Source of the DNA: Siphonodentalium dalli
Lineage: Eukaryota; Mollusca; Scaphopoda; Gadilida; Siphonodentaliidae
Length of the DNA: 64,000 nt
Direction: 5' to 3'
Assembly (NCBI GenBank): GCA_032622095.1
Contig: CP136067.1
Coordinates: 178,036,556 to 178,100,555, forward strand
Positions 23,561 to 33,487 of this stretch are shown piece by piece. The notes below the pieces were generated by a model. It did no database searches. It saw only the letters and a program-made list of their open reading frames with translations, and was not told the origin of the DNA. Made by a program: the position numbers and the translations under genes. Position 1 is the stretch's first letter, and every line of letters begins with the position of its first letter.

Positions 23561-24599
23561 ATTTCGCATTTTTTCTTTTTCTTGTGGGCTCTGCCATGAA
23601 TTACAACTTTAGTAATCCGCTCAACCGGGATGAGTTCATTTGCAAATTGCGACTTGTCAAGTCAGCCAATACACATACGATTGAATGGCGAAATATCCTT
23701 ATTCGTGGTTCACGATTAGATAGCGATTGCTATTAAATCGCAATAACACGTGGCACGCGAGGTTAGGATTGAGGCTAAGATTATTGACGAAATAACGGAT
23801 GTTTGAAGAAGTGCTTTTAAAGCCAAGTATTGATTAACGAGGTATTCAGATCCGAGTGCTACATGTATGTCTATGAATCCTATTTTACTTCTTATTTAAT
23901 GATCCAGTTTACAAGATAACACCTTTGGAACGAAAATTGGTATGATAATCAATCAGAATGTTTGTTTTTAGTGACAAATACTCAATTGAATTACAATGCA
24001 ATATATTGTATGGTATTCAATGTTATATGCACATGCTCTATGTTTAGAGGGAGAAGTAGCATTAATTATTTTTTCATGACAAAACATTATTTGGTACATA
24101 TAGGTTTAGTTGATGTTTGTGACATCTGGTCTTCACCATTCTTTCTATGTGACAAACAAAAAATTCAGTTGAACAAATTTAGATTGTGTATTTGTTGTTT
24201 TAAAGACATATTATGGACTTGTTCGGGTTTGTGAAACTGATAAGTTAGCATTCAGGTGCTATGTCAACTGGAGGAATGTAGCATTTTAGTAGTAACATCG
24301 CCGCAAATTTCAAGCAAATCGATCGTCCAACTCAATAGAAATCATTGTCTGAACTACCGTCAATAGTAAATATTTACTTCTCATTTCGGGACGCAACTAT
24401 CTGCGATAAACTAACGAAAACGATTTCACTTTCGAGAATCAATTAATTAATATAAGAATGACGTGTTGCCAATTTGGTTATAATATTTGTAAAAATAACT
24501 ACGTTGAACAAAATTATTCTCCATTTCTATTTGGTCACCCTACCGGACTGTTTCACATCACTTTAACGTGGGGGAGGGGGTCTGATCAATGCATTTTCA
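23561..24599. other. Stretch with no recognised gene
   Basis: AT-rich; short open frames (for example 23962-24234) show no recognisable motif. Confidence 0.4.
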
Positions 24600-24623
24600 A
24601 TGACAATATGTTACTTGTTTCAG

Positions 24624-24777
24624 CCAACAGGAAGGTTCTCGCCGAAGACGCTACGTCTTCTATCTTACTTTGGGTTCTTCATCGCATGCGTCGAGAAAGC
24701 TGTCAATGGATCAATATTCTCATTCGCCGTTTATCTAAACGACCTAAAGTCCACCTTCAATTACTCACAGACTGAAA
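24624..24777 (+). CDS. MFS transporter exon with TM1
   Basis: Acceptor TTACTTGTTTCAG ends at 24623 and donor GTAAGAT begins at 24778, leaving phase 1. It encodes PTGRFSPKTLRLLSYFGFF, the TM1 helix and ends FNYSQTE, the usual nodulin-like TM1-TM2 loop. An in-frame ATG lies at 24600, so it could also be the first exon if the acceptor is not used. Confidence 0.8.
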
Positions 24778-27700
24778 GTAAGATATAAGGATTAACCCTT
24801 TACCCAACAGAAGGGCCATAGGTCGCCTCGCATATATAAGAGAATGCATTGGCTTAACAGATTAAAAATTATAAAATTGTTAAAGAATGTAAGAAAAAAT
24901 GGTAAAAAGTGTTAAAAAAAGATTTTTTTAGGCCAATGCATTCTCTTATATATGCGAGGCGACCTCTGGTCGACTCGCATATATAAGAGAATGCATTGGC
25001 ACATGGCATAACTGTAACCATCATAATGTGGTCAATGAGCCGGTTCCAATGATATCCATATTTGTATGGTTTTATTGAGACAGACCCAAGATAATTTAGG
25101 CTGTTGCAGCTTTATTTGGCCGTTTTTGGCCGGTTTTGGCCGGTTTGTTGGGTAAAGGGTTAACTGTCATGTTGATAAATGTATGAACCCCGTCGCGCCC
25201 CCATTCACATCTTAATACATACAGAGTGTGGAGACAGTAGCGCAATTATCTATCTGTTACCTTCAATTTGACTTCACAAAACAAATAAGTAAAAATATAG
25301 TATTCGGATTTGCCGTTATCTAAACTATACCTGGAGTTTAACCCTTTACCCAACAGAAGGGCCCTGTGCCAATGCATTCTCTTATATATGCGAGTCGACC
25401 ATAGGTCGCCTCGCATATATAAGAGAATGCATTGGCTTAACACATTAAACATTATAAAATTGTTAAATGCATTCTCTTATATATGCGAGGCGACCTATGG
25501 TCGACTCGCATATATAAGAGAATGCATTGGCACAGGGCATAACTGTAACTATCACAATGTGGTCAAGGAGCCGGTTCCAATGATATCCATATGTGTATGG
25601 TTCTATTGAGACAGACCGAAGATATTTTAGGCTGTTGAAGCTTTATTTGTCCGTTTTGGCCGTTATGTTGGGTAAAGGGTTAACCTCCAGTTACTCACAG
25701 AGTGCAACTACGATACACGAACATAGTCGCGCCGCCACCCAAAACATAAATACATAGAGTATGGAGGCATTTGTGCCGTCATAGTTTTCAGATAAACAAC
25801 GTATGGAGGCAACTGCATAAGGAATATCTGTATGTATTGTCCCCAAAACTAATTTAATGTACATGTAGACCGAACAGATGGAACAACTCAAGGTTTTGAT
25901 GGTGATGCATTGTATACACGAAAACCGATCTCAAATATATAGCTACGGAATCAATATGCATTATTCGATCTTTATAGATTTGGATAATAATTTCTTACTG
26001 GAATGTTGGAAGTCTCGATCCACACGAACGGTTAATACCGAGCCAAACAGTTCCTTTTGAACCTCTGGATTTGTATGATTTCCCAATTTACACAAATAAG
26101 GATTCGATAAAACATTACTTTGTAAGGGTAGAATTCCTGCACGTTCCTAGTTGCTTAGTCCAAGTTGAATAAGTATATATATCACAATAAACCCTTATTA
26201 TATCATTAGAAAAGACAGTACATGTTTCCTTATCTATCACTAGTGATGAATAGGCGCGCGTGCTTCACATTTATACCTGGCATCGCGCCAACAAAAGTTA
26301 TATTGATTTCGTCAAAATAATACTAATTAGAAAAGCCGCGCATGGCACCATCACCAGACAAAGCAAAATGATTGGTTTGTTCATTAAAGGTAAAGGCTTG
26401 TCCAACTGCGTTGCACTAACGAATCTATATAGACAAACAAAGAGGCAAATTGGGGAACTATATTTTCCGTCGCATACTGAGTGCGCAATACTGTCGTAGC
26501 GTTGTGAAGCTTCTCAGCCAACGATGTAAACGTATATATTTTGCTACTTCTTTTAAGGATTTTGATTTGGTAAAAATTCATAAAGTTCTGGTGTCTTCAT
26601 GTGATATACAAGATCTTCAACTCGTTATGTTGGAATATGAGATTTTATGAAACTCGTTCGATAAATTTGATCCAAAACTCGTTTACGACTCGTTGTGGAT
26701 AAAATTTATCAATCTCGTTTCATAAAACATTATATCCCAACATAACTCATATGAGATCTTCTATATGTATAGCCATACAAACCTGTTCTGATAGTTGCAA
26801 GAATCCCACTTATTTCTTACAACTAGTTTTAGGGTACATATTGTGGTCCTGTATACCTCACCGAGAGTTGTTTATCTTTGCTCATGAACATGTGAGGTTC
26901 AACATTGTTCTGCTACAGCATTTCTCATATTTGCAGTTGAAGTTATAGTGTCAGCGTCGAACTTTGGGGAAGGCTTGGCAGTGTTTCCGGGGTTATTCTT
27001 CGATCGCTTCGGTTCACGACTCACTTGCGCTGTTGGTCTGGTTGTCACGGTTGGCTCACTGCTGATGTTATGGAGTTCTACGCAAATGGTTTGGTTCTAC
27101 ACCAATAAGTTCTACCTCATCGCTATATACTACATAACGACCGGTATGTGAATTATAGTCATCATAATACTACACAACGGTCGGTATGTGAATTATATAA
27201 TACACAACGGCCGGTATGTGAATTATATACTACACAACGGCCGGTATGTGAATTATTTACTACAAATACCTAACACTCCCTTACTTCCCTCTGATTGTGA
27301 ATGATTGAGTCCATCTCATAGTAAATTATGATGGGCCCATAGTAAAGCCTCATACAGGCTCAAAGTTGAAGAAAAAACATATTTCCATATGCATATCATC
27401 ATCTCTGTCCCTGGTGTCCCAGTAATTGGTGTCTCACTCCCAGAGCTCTAGTATATTTTATTAAAGGGATATCTCCTGCACAGATATATACCATTTCCAT
27501 GGCCATAAAAATGGGCTTGCTTCCTTCATATGGTGTACTTATTGACTTGAAATAGGGGTAAAAAACACTATTTTCATATTATCAGCATCCCTGTCTCCAA
27601 GAATGTGTGTCTCCATCACAGAGATCAAGTATATTTTATAAATGAGACATATCCTGCACAGATCTATACCATATTTCCATGTCATAAAAGGGATCTAGGA

Positions 27701-30247
27701 GTTACTGGGGGATTGCTTCACTCATATGGTGGGCCTATATAGACTTGAGTGATGTGTTTAGGCCTGTACCATTTAAAATTAATTCAGGGGGGAATCAATG
27801 AATATTAATTTTTATTTGCGCTTAAGCGCAAATGATAGAGGTTATTTGCGCTTAAGCGTAAATAAATAATAAATGTGAAACGGGCCTCCCATACACAACG
27901 GCCGGTATATGTGAATTATATGCTACACAGCGGCCGGTATGTGAATTATATACCACACAACGGCCGGTATGTGAATTATATACTACACAGCGGCCGGTAT
28001 GTGAATTATATACTACACAACGGCCGGTATGTGAATTATATGCTACACAACGGCCGGTATGTGAATTATATACTACACAGCGGCCTGTGTGTGAATTATA
28101 TACTACACAACGGCCGGTATGTGAATTATATACTACACAACGGCCGGTATGTGAATTATATACCACACAGCGGCCTGTATGTGAATTATATACTCCACAA
28201 CGGCCGGTATGTGAATTATAGTCAGTACAATACTACACAACGGTCGGTATGTGAATTATATACTACACAGCGGCCGGTATGTGAATTATATGCTACACAA
28301 CGGCCGGTATGTGAATTATATACTACACAGCGGCCTGTGTGTGAATTATATACTCCACAACGGCCGGTATGTGAATTATATACTCCACAACGGCCGGTAT
28401 GTGAATTATAGTCAGCTATATACTACACAACGGTCGGTATGTGAATTATAGTTTTACCTCATCGCTATAATCTACACAGCGGCCGGTATGTGAATTATGG
28501 TTCTACCTCATCGCCATATACTGCACAAACGCCGGTACGTGAATTATAGTCAGCATAATTATAGCGAACATAAATCAGGCGTATGTACAGAACTTATACT
28601 CAGACGTGGACCGCAAACATTGATAATGAAAAAAAGGTTCCAGCTTGAAACATTTAGAACAGTATATCATGGCAGAGCATACATTTTAACTAATTGCTTG
28701 CGTAATATTCGTATTGGCTGTGGTCCGAGTGGGTGTCGCGATCAATTATAAACAAAATATCACATAATAAGGATAATAAAATCCAACTATATTTTATAGC
28801 CGCCCACCAAAACTATAGAAGGATTATGGGTACTAATTGACTGATCTCGCGTTCTTAGTTCTGAATAAATGTAGCAAGCTTTAGCAATAGTCAAAACCAC
28901 TATCAGTTTCAAAATAGAAAGATGTATTCTAGTAAAAAGCTTGTGTTCGTGTTGTGAAGTTTCGTCAGTTTTAAAAAGTACCCCACCCTCGAACAGAAAC
29001 TTGCCAGTAATATGTTCGTACTGTACTTTCATATTGTATCGGTAACATATTTTCAACACATTCATCCAATAGACCTTAAGGTAGCGCAGATATGTACTAG
29101 ATAACAGTATCAGTATAAACAAATGGTCACCCAGCTCAAGCTTAATGTCGCAATGGTATCTGACTTATTTAAATGTTTCAACGTTACAGGCATGGGTTCA
29201 ATGTTCTGTTACATCGCATCACAGAACACATCGATATTCAACTTCAAGTTTGCATCTCGGGGTAAACTCATCGGAATACAGGATTCCATATATGGAGGAA
29301 GCTTGATCATCTTCACACAAGTATACTACAATGTCTTCACGAAATACGACAGTAATGGGGAGAAACTCTATGCGGATTTTCCAGCCTTTTTAATGACATT
29401 GGTGGTTTTGTTCTGCATAGCGGATTTTCTGTGCCTTCTATTTTCCACTAGCTACTATCCTGGTGGGTACGACAACTACATTCAGGAAACGAAAGATCCC
29501 AGTGCGCATGTCAACAATGGAGTACATGCAAGCGAATCAACTGCTCTTCTTGAAAGCAAAGGAACTTCTGCTGACACATCACGGGTCCTCATCGACCAAG
29601 CAATACAAGCACAAAGTGTACCATTCACTAGTGTTCTTAAAAGCTACACGTATCACATATACTTATGGACATTTGTTTTGATTGGATCTGTTGACTTTGT
29701 TGCTCTAAACAACCTTACTACCTCATCAAAAGCTCTTGGTTACAGTCGTTATGATGACATTCTGATCTCAGCTTTCGCAGCGACTGTGTTTTTCGCTAGT
29801 GTCATCACAGGCGTCCTTGCCGATGTATGGAGGTCAAAAGTAATTTATTTTCAATTGACTGCAGCCATTGTAGGTTGCATAGCAACCGTTGTTTACGCAA
29901 CCGGGAGCGAAATATTCCCGTTATTCGTCTTAGGAACGATGCTCATATGCATACCATCCGGAATAATGTGGACATCTGTACCAACAGATGTTAGCGCCCG
30001 GTTCGGTATAGCTAATTTCGGACGCAACTGGGGATTCATTAGGGCCATGCAAACAATATTCAACTTCTTCTTTCAGTACATTTTCGGATATCTGTATGAA
30101 ATGGCCATCGACGTCAAAGGAAGTATAGATTGCTACGGCTTGAAATGTGTCCAAACTGGTTATTTATTCTTATTTGGAATTGACTTCTTGTCACTTTTCG
30201 TATTTATTGGACTTTTTGTACCCACAATAAAACGAATATTTAAGTAA
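24624..30247 (+). CDS. MFS transporter, nodulin-like/NFD4-like (multi-exon; extent of secure exons)
   Basis: Secure exons are 24624-24777, 26937-27143 and 29190-30247; phases agree at each junction (1 then 1). With the candidate exon at 16499-16546 the sum is 1467 nt, a whole number of codons, giving about 488 residues. Twelve hydrophobic helices can be placed: one in the first, two to three in the second, the rest in the third exon. Family signatures are YSQTE, GLFFDRFGSR after TM2, GMGSMFCYIA at TM4, the rRGklIGiqDS-like segment at TM5 and FGRNWG at TM11. A hydrophilic central loop carries ESTALLE, a second acidic dileucine motif. I infer a lysosomal or endosomal solute carrier of unknown substrate. 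It is a paralogue of the carrier ending at 621. Confidence 0.85.
24796..25159. mobile_element. TTAA-flanked hairpin MITE, copy 1 (364 bp)
   Basis: TTAA at 24792-24795 and 25160-25163 bound ends CCCTTTACCCAACA and TGTTGGGTAAAGGG. TTAA target duplications with CC(C/T)-starting ends are typical of piggyBac-type elements. Inside is one complete and one shortened hairpin of the CCAATGCATTCTCTTATATA / TATATAAGAGAATGCATTGG type, then a TTTGGCCGTTTTTGGCCGG stretch. It lies in a transporter intron. Confidence 0.85.
25342..25679. mobile_element. TTAA-flanked hairpin MITE, copy 2 (338 bp)
   Basis: Same family as copy 1: TTAA at 25338-25341 and 25680-25683, identical 14-bp ends, and two complete hairpins around GCGAGTCGACCATAGGTCGC and GCGAGGCGACCTATGGTCG cores. 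It lies 180 bp from copy 1 in the same orientation. Confidence 0.85.
26611..26760. repeat. 150-bp inverted repeat
   Basis: AGATCTTCAACTCGTTATGT and ACATAACTCATATGAGATCT pair, as do TTTTATGAAACTCGTTCGAT and AATCTCGTTTCATAAAACAT, around a loop of about 25 bp. The ends (AGATCTCATATGAGTT) resemble those of the hairpin at 40083-40224. Confidence 0.7.
26937..27143 (+). CDS. MFS transporter exon with TM2-TM3 and start of TM4
   Basis: The acceptor TTTCTCATATTTGCAG ends at 26936. Two bases complete a codon and give I-EVIVSASNFGEGLAV, joining smoothly to YSQTE of the previous exon. A later AG at 26954 would also keep phase but would lose eight residues expected in the family. GLFFDRFGSR is the conserved TM2-TM3 motif. 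The donor G|GTATGTG at 27144 ends the exon in phase 1; this donor and up to about 30 exon bases upstream of it are the source of the adjoining minisatellite. Confidence 0.85.
27144..27262. repeat. 30-bp minisatellite, first block, starting at the exon donor
   Basis: Immediately after the native donor, three more copies of ACAACGGCCGGTATGTGAAT (with slight variants) follow, each including the exon-end bases and the GGTATGTG donor. Confidence 0.9.
27814..27863. repeat. Two 20-bp palindromes, 30 bp apart
   Basis: ATTTGCGCTTAAGCGCAAAT at 27814-27833 is a perfect palindrome; a one-mismatch copy lies at 27844-27863. Their role is unknown. Confidence 0.7.
27893..28548. repeat. 30-bp minisatellite, main block, about 20 copies
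   Basis: The unit reads TATACTACACAACGGCCGGT plus ATGTGAATTA. Most copies keep GGTATGTG. The last two units also contain CTACCTCATCGCTATA, which is coding sequence of the exon at 26937-27143 (codons Y-L-I-A-I), so the array came from exon plus donor. Because 30 is divisible by three, frames on both strands stay open through it; these are not genes. Confidence 0.95.
29190..30247 (+). CDS. MFS transporter terminal exon, TM4-TM12
   Basis: The acceptor CAACGTTACAG ends at 29189; GC completes a Gly codon, giving ITT-G-MGSMFCYIAS. The open frame extends upstream to 29123, but that part is intron. It contains TM4-TM12, the central loop with ESTALLE near 29535-29555, TM7 VDFVALNNLTTSSKALGYS, FGRNWGFIRAMQT, FGYLYE and a TAA at 30245-30247. 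Confidence 0.9.
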
Positions 30248-30338
30248 TATGGTAATTATTTTCAAAATGCTATGTTTACATTCATAAGTGTAAGTGATAT
30301 ATGATTTGCTCGGATAAACCTTGATAGAGGTGTCTTCG

Positions 30339-30806
30339 TATGTGACCCGCCATATCAAATTCAGTCGTAAGTCGGGATTTTTTTACCCTGTGCCAATGCA
30401 TTCTCTTATATATGCGAGTCGACCATATGTCGTCTCGCATATATAAGACAATGCATTGGCCTAACAATTTTTTATAATTTTTTTTAAATAAATGTTTCTT
30501 AAAATTTTTAGGACATAAAAAAAACATCCATTACCCTGCAGGGAGCCCCACACATTTATAGAAGCATATAGAAGAGTGTCGTCTGCTCATGTTTGTCTGG
30601 GGCTCTGTATGGGTGAAAATATAAAATTGTTAAAGAATACAAGAAAAAATTATTAAAATTGTAAAAAATTGTTAGGCCAATGCATTCTCTTATATATGCG
30701 AGGCGACCTATGGTCGACTCGCATATATAAGAGAATGCATTGGCACAGGGTAGAACAAATCCCGACTTACGACTGGATTTGATATGGCGGGTCACATATC
30801 TGTAAA
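30339..30806. mobile_element. ~470-bp MITE with long TIRs and the same hairpin core
   Basis: ATGTGACCCGCCATATCAAA..CAGTCGTAAGTCGGGAT at the left mirrors ATCCCGACTTACGACTGGAT..GGCGGGTCACAT at the right. Inside are two GCCAATGCATTCTCTTATAT hairpins as in the 24.8- and 25.3-kb elements, but the outer ends differ. It lies just downstream of the transporter stop. Confidence 0.8.
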
Positions 30807-30926
30807 TAGGTCTGATATCCATTGGAGCTAATTAAACGGACATGGCTCGTTCAAGACCCACAAGAGGCTCAAAATATACATACGCGGAAGATTTTCAAAC
30901 AAATTCGTCGATATAGTGCTGAAATA

Positions 30927-31313
30927 CAGTACCAGTCAGAAGAAGTTGTATATGGAGGCGCGCATTTATTGTGATATTGAGCGCGCTTAATTTCGAAAAA
31001 GGCGGCGATTATGGCGCAATACCAAACGTTTGTCGCGCTTATTATTGCGATATTGAGCGCGCAAAATTTCATACAGACCCGATTGTGTTATATTTATATT
31101 GGATAAATACTGTGCATATAGTGCTTTAAATGTCACAATTTTATGCGCGAAGATGTCGTAATATTAAGCACGAATTATTGCGATATTAAGCGCAAAATAT
31201 TGCAATAACATCGCAAGCGGTGCGCTTATACGCGTTCCCACTTGCAATATTATATTGCCATATTGGGCGCGAAAATAGCGCGCTTAATATACCACTTATT
31301 TTGATTGGTACTG
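30927..31313. mobile_element. Tc1/mariner-type MITE, complete copy (387 bp)
   Basis: Ends CAGTACCAGTCAGAAGAAGT and ACTTATTTTGATTGGTACTG are bounded by TA at 30925-30926 and 31314-31315. CAGTACCAGTCA is a common Tc1-like TIR start. The interior is made of repeated ATTGCGATATTGAGCGCGC words. Confidence 0.85.
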
Positions 31314-31504
31314 TACGTGTTTTGCTTCTTACATTTTTCGATAATTTTCAGATGGTTTAGTTTGTGATGGTTCAATTATTTTAGTCAGCGACCGTCGCTC
31401 TTAAACTTGTTTGGTACTACATAGATTGTTTTTGTCTGAAAATAAAACACAGGGGGACGTATCTTCCAAATTGAAATTATTCCTCTTCTTACTCCTCATC
31501 TTCG

Positions 31505-31563
31505 TACTCTCTCTCTCTCTCTATCCCTCTCTTTCTTTCTCTCTCTCTTTCTCGCTATTCCTC
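31505..31563. repeat. CT-rich microsatellite
   Basis: (CT)n interrupted by single C and T changes. Confidence 0.9.
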
Positions 31564-31565
31564 TC

Positions 31566-33183
31566 CTCCGCTTCAGTTCTTTATAACACATCGTATAATC
31601 TCCACACCTCCCGATATCGACCTATCATACAATTTCGATACATTATAACGAACATATAATCAATCAGCCACTCAATCCCCAATAAAATAGCAACGAACAG
31701 ATACAAGATATCGGTCCCATGCTGCCTGAGTGAGGTATTCATGAGACGGCATGGTACCAAAATCTTGTATACATATTACTATTTTAAGAAGGGTATCATC
31801 TTTCTAGGTGGGCGGAACGACCTAAAAAACTCATAGCGTACTCTCGTCTCCGTTTCCATCCGATATAACGTGACTTCAAATCTCCAATAACATATATCAA
31901 CAAGTTTATGCCACCTATACTCTCAATTGGTTATGTTTTATGTATATGTATTGTCTTTGTGATGGTATAAAAGTATGTTAAAAACAAAAGAAAAGAAATG
32001 AGTGCGTGAAGCTTTTATATAGTTTTAAGTTAAGATGAGGCAATATATACATTTCCAGACATTCCGTTGCCGGTTCCGATGAATAGAATATTGTCACTGT
32101 TTTGTTTCGGGGAACAAAATACAAATATTAATTATGGCATAAATACAAAATACACCCATAGTAGCCGAGAGTACACAATTTTAACCACTCGTGGTATTGC
32201 GGTTTTAACCACTCGCCAAAATGCTCGTGGTTAAAACTACAATTCCACTCGTGGTGGAAATTTCGTATACACTCAGTTACTATGGGTGTATTCTACATAT
32301 GCAATTATGGAAGATGGCAGCGATGGATCGGGGCTGCGAAACTGGGGCAATATTCCCCGATGTAGAAAAAGCTTTCCTCTCTGTTGGGCACAATGTTCTT
32401 AGATAAAAAAAACACAGAACACATACTGAACTACCACACGACTAATCACTTTGTACATAGCGGGATAACACACCGAAAGCCACATACTCACTCAGACGTC
32501 GTAGCTATCTCAGTGAGATGTCTGATCACTGGGTGTTGGTCACATGCCTAGATAACATCTTCAGCAAACATTATTCCGAAGCCGGTGAAGTCGAACACAG
32601 TTCAACTTCAACGCCAACGGAGTCGGTTGACTCGGCGAAACATGTCTTGTCTTCTTAGATTCCTGCGTTTACTTTTCACAACACCTCTAATTCGGTTGAT
32701 CCAGAGTAATTCATACAACGATTAGTCGATTATAATGAAGTATAACAATGGCTTTTTGAAAAGAAATTCCTCGTGGTCTGCGAATGCGCCCTCTGGCGTG
32801 AGCGTCTCTCAAATAACGGGGGGGGGGGGGGTAATTTGGTTTATCCTGAATGCGATATAGCGGTTCCACGATAGGCACTAAAGACGGTATAGCTACTATC
32901 TCACACCAATAACCTATATGTGTTACATATAATAATATTATTCATATTATGTGCTATAGCTACAATAGCTACTATATAGTAGCTATACGGACTTCGATTG
33001 TTGTGGGTGTAGTATGAACAATACTCTGGTATCCCTGGAAGATACAGAGTGTTTCCTCTTGCACTAGTTAAGTGCAAAGTGTACCACAATAGCTTAAAGT
33101 TTATTCTGAATTTGTAGAATCACATCCTAATGTTTTGGGCCCTAGGTTGGTAGCGATATATAATATCCCAGATAAAACTCAAT
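31566..33183. other. Stretch without gene; hairpin and G-run only
   Basis: It contains the hairpin at 32151-32290, a G-run at 32818-32830, and short palindromes GCTACTATATAGTAGC near 32967. No exon was recognised. Confidence 0.4.
32151..32290. mobile_element. 140-bp hairpin MITE
   Basis: TACACCCATAGTAGCCGAGA at the left mirrors ACTCAGTTACTATGGGTGTA at the right; inner TTTTAACCACTCGTGG and CCACTCGTGGTGG words add to the pairing. The TA ends would fit a TA target duplication. Confidence 0.75.
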
Positions 33184-33189
33184 TTTATT
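33184..33189 (-). terminator. Possible polyadenylation signal AATAAA
   Basis: TTTATT on the + strand, 60 bp downstream of the lectin stop codon. In AT-rich DNA this hexamer is frequent, so it is only a candidate. Confidence 0.35.
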
Positions 33190-33248
33190 ATTAAAAAAAA
33201 ATCAATGCTATTTTACACACTAGTGGTTGGTTACATTTGGATTAGCAT

Positions 33249-33487
33249 TCACGGTTCTAAGTTCAGCTCACAAATGTAAGGGCTTTCCCAAGTACACTCT
33301 CCGTCGTTGAGGAAGAAGTCCATGTCTGTCCTGAATCCCATGCAATCCTCGTTGCCCAAGTAATTGTCTGGTTGTCTGGTTGCCCATGATGTCCACGAGA
33401 GGCTACTCCCGTTCCAGATGACCCAGTTGCCATTCATATTTTCTTCGTTTCCGTCTACCCAGACATCAGAGAACCACGATTCCTGAT
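33249..33487 (-). CDS. Lectin gene exon 3: C-terminal half of C-type lectin domain
   Basis: Acceptor TTTTTTACAG ends at 33488. It encodes QESWFSDVWVDGNEEN, SWTSWATRQPDNYLGNEDC, FLNDGECTWESPYICEL and ends NLEP then TGA at 33249. The joined codon with exon 2 is Asn. Confidence 0.85.

Noticed and set aside
26955-27143. Acceptor at 26954 for the second transporter exon
   Set aside because: Phase is kept, but eight residues typical of the TM1-TM2 loop would be lost; the acceptor at 26936 has the better pyrimidine tract and joins to YSQTE in a family-like way.
27852-28451. Long open frames on both strands with 10-residue repeats (NYILHNGRYV and its mirror)
   Set aside because: They follow from a 30-bp tandem unit with no stop in several frames; no start context, splice support or domain.
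29123-29189. Start of the transporter at 29123 as a single-exon gene
   Set aside because: It would lack TM1-TM3 and add residues with no family resemblance; a good acceptor ends at 29189 and the upstream exons match in phase.
31411-31659. Leu/Ser-rich frame
   Set aside because: Runs through a CT microsatellite.
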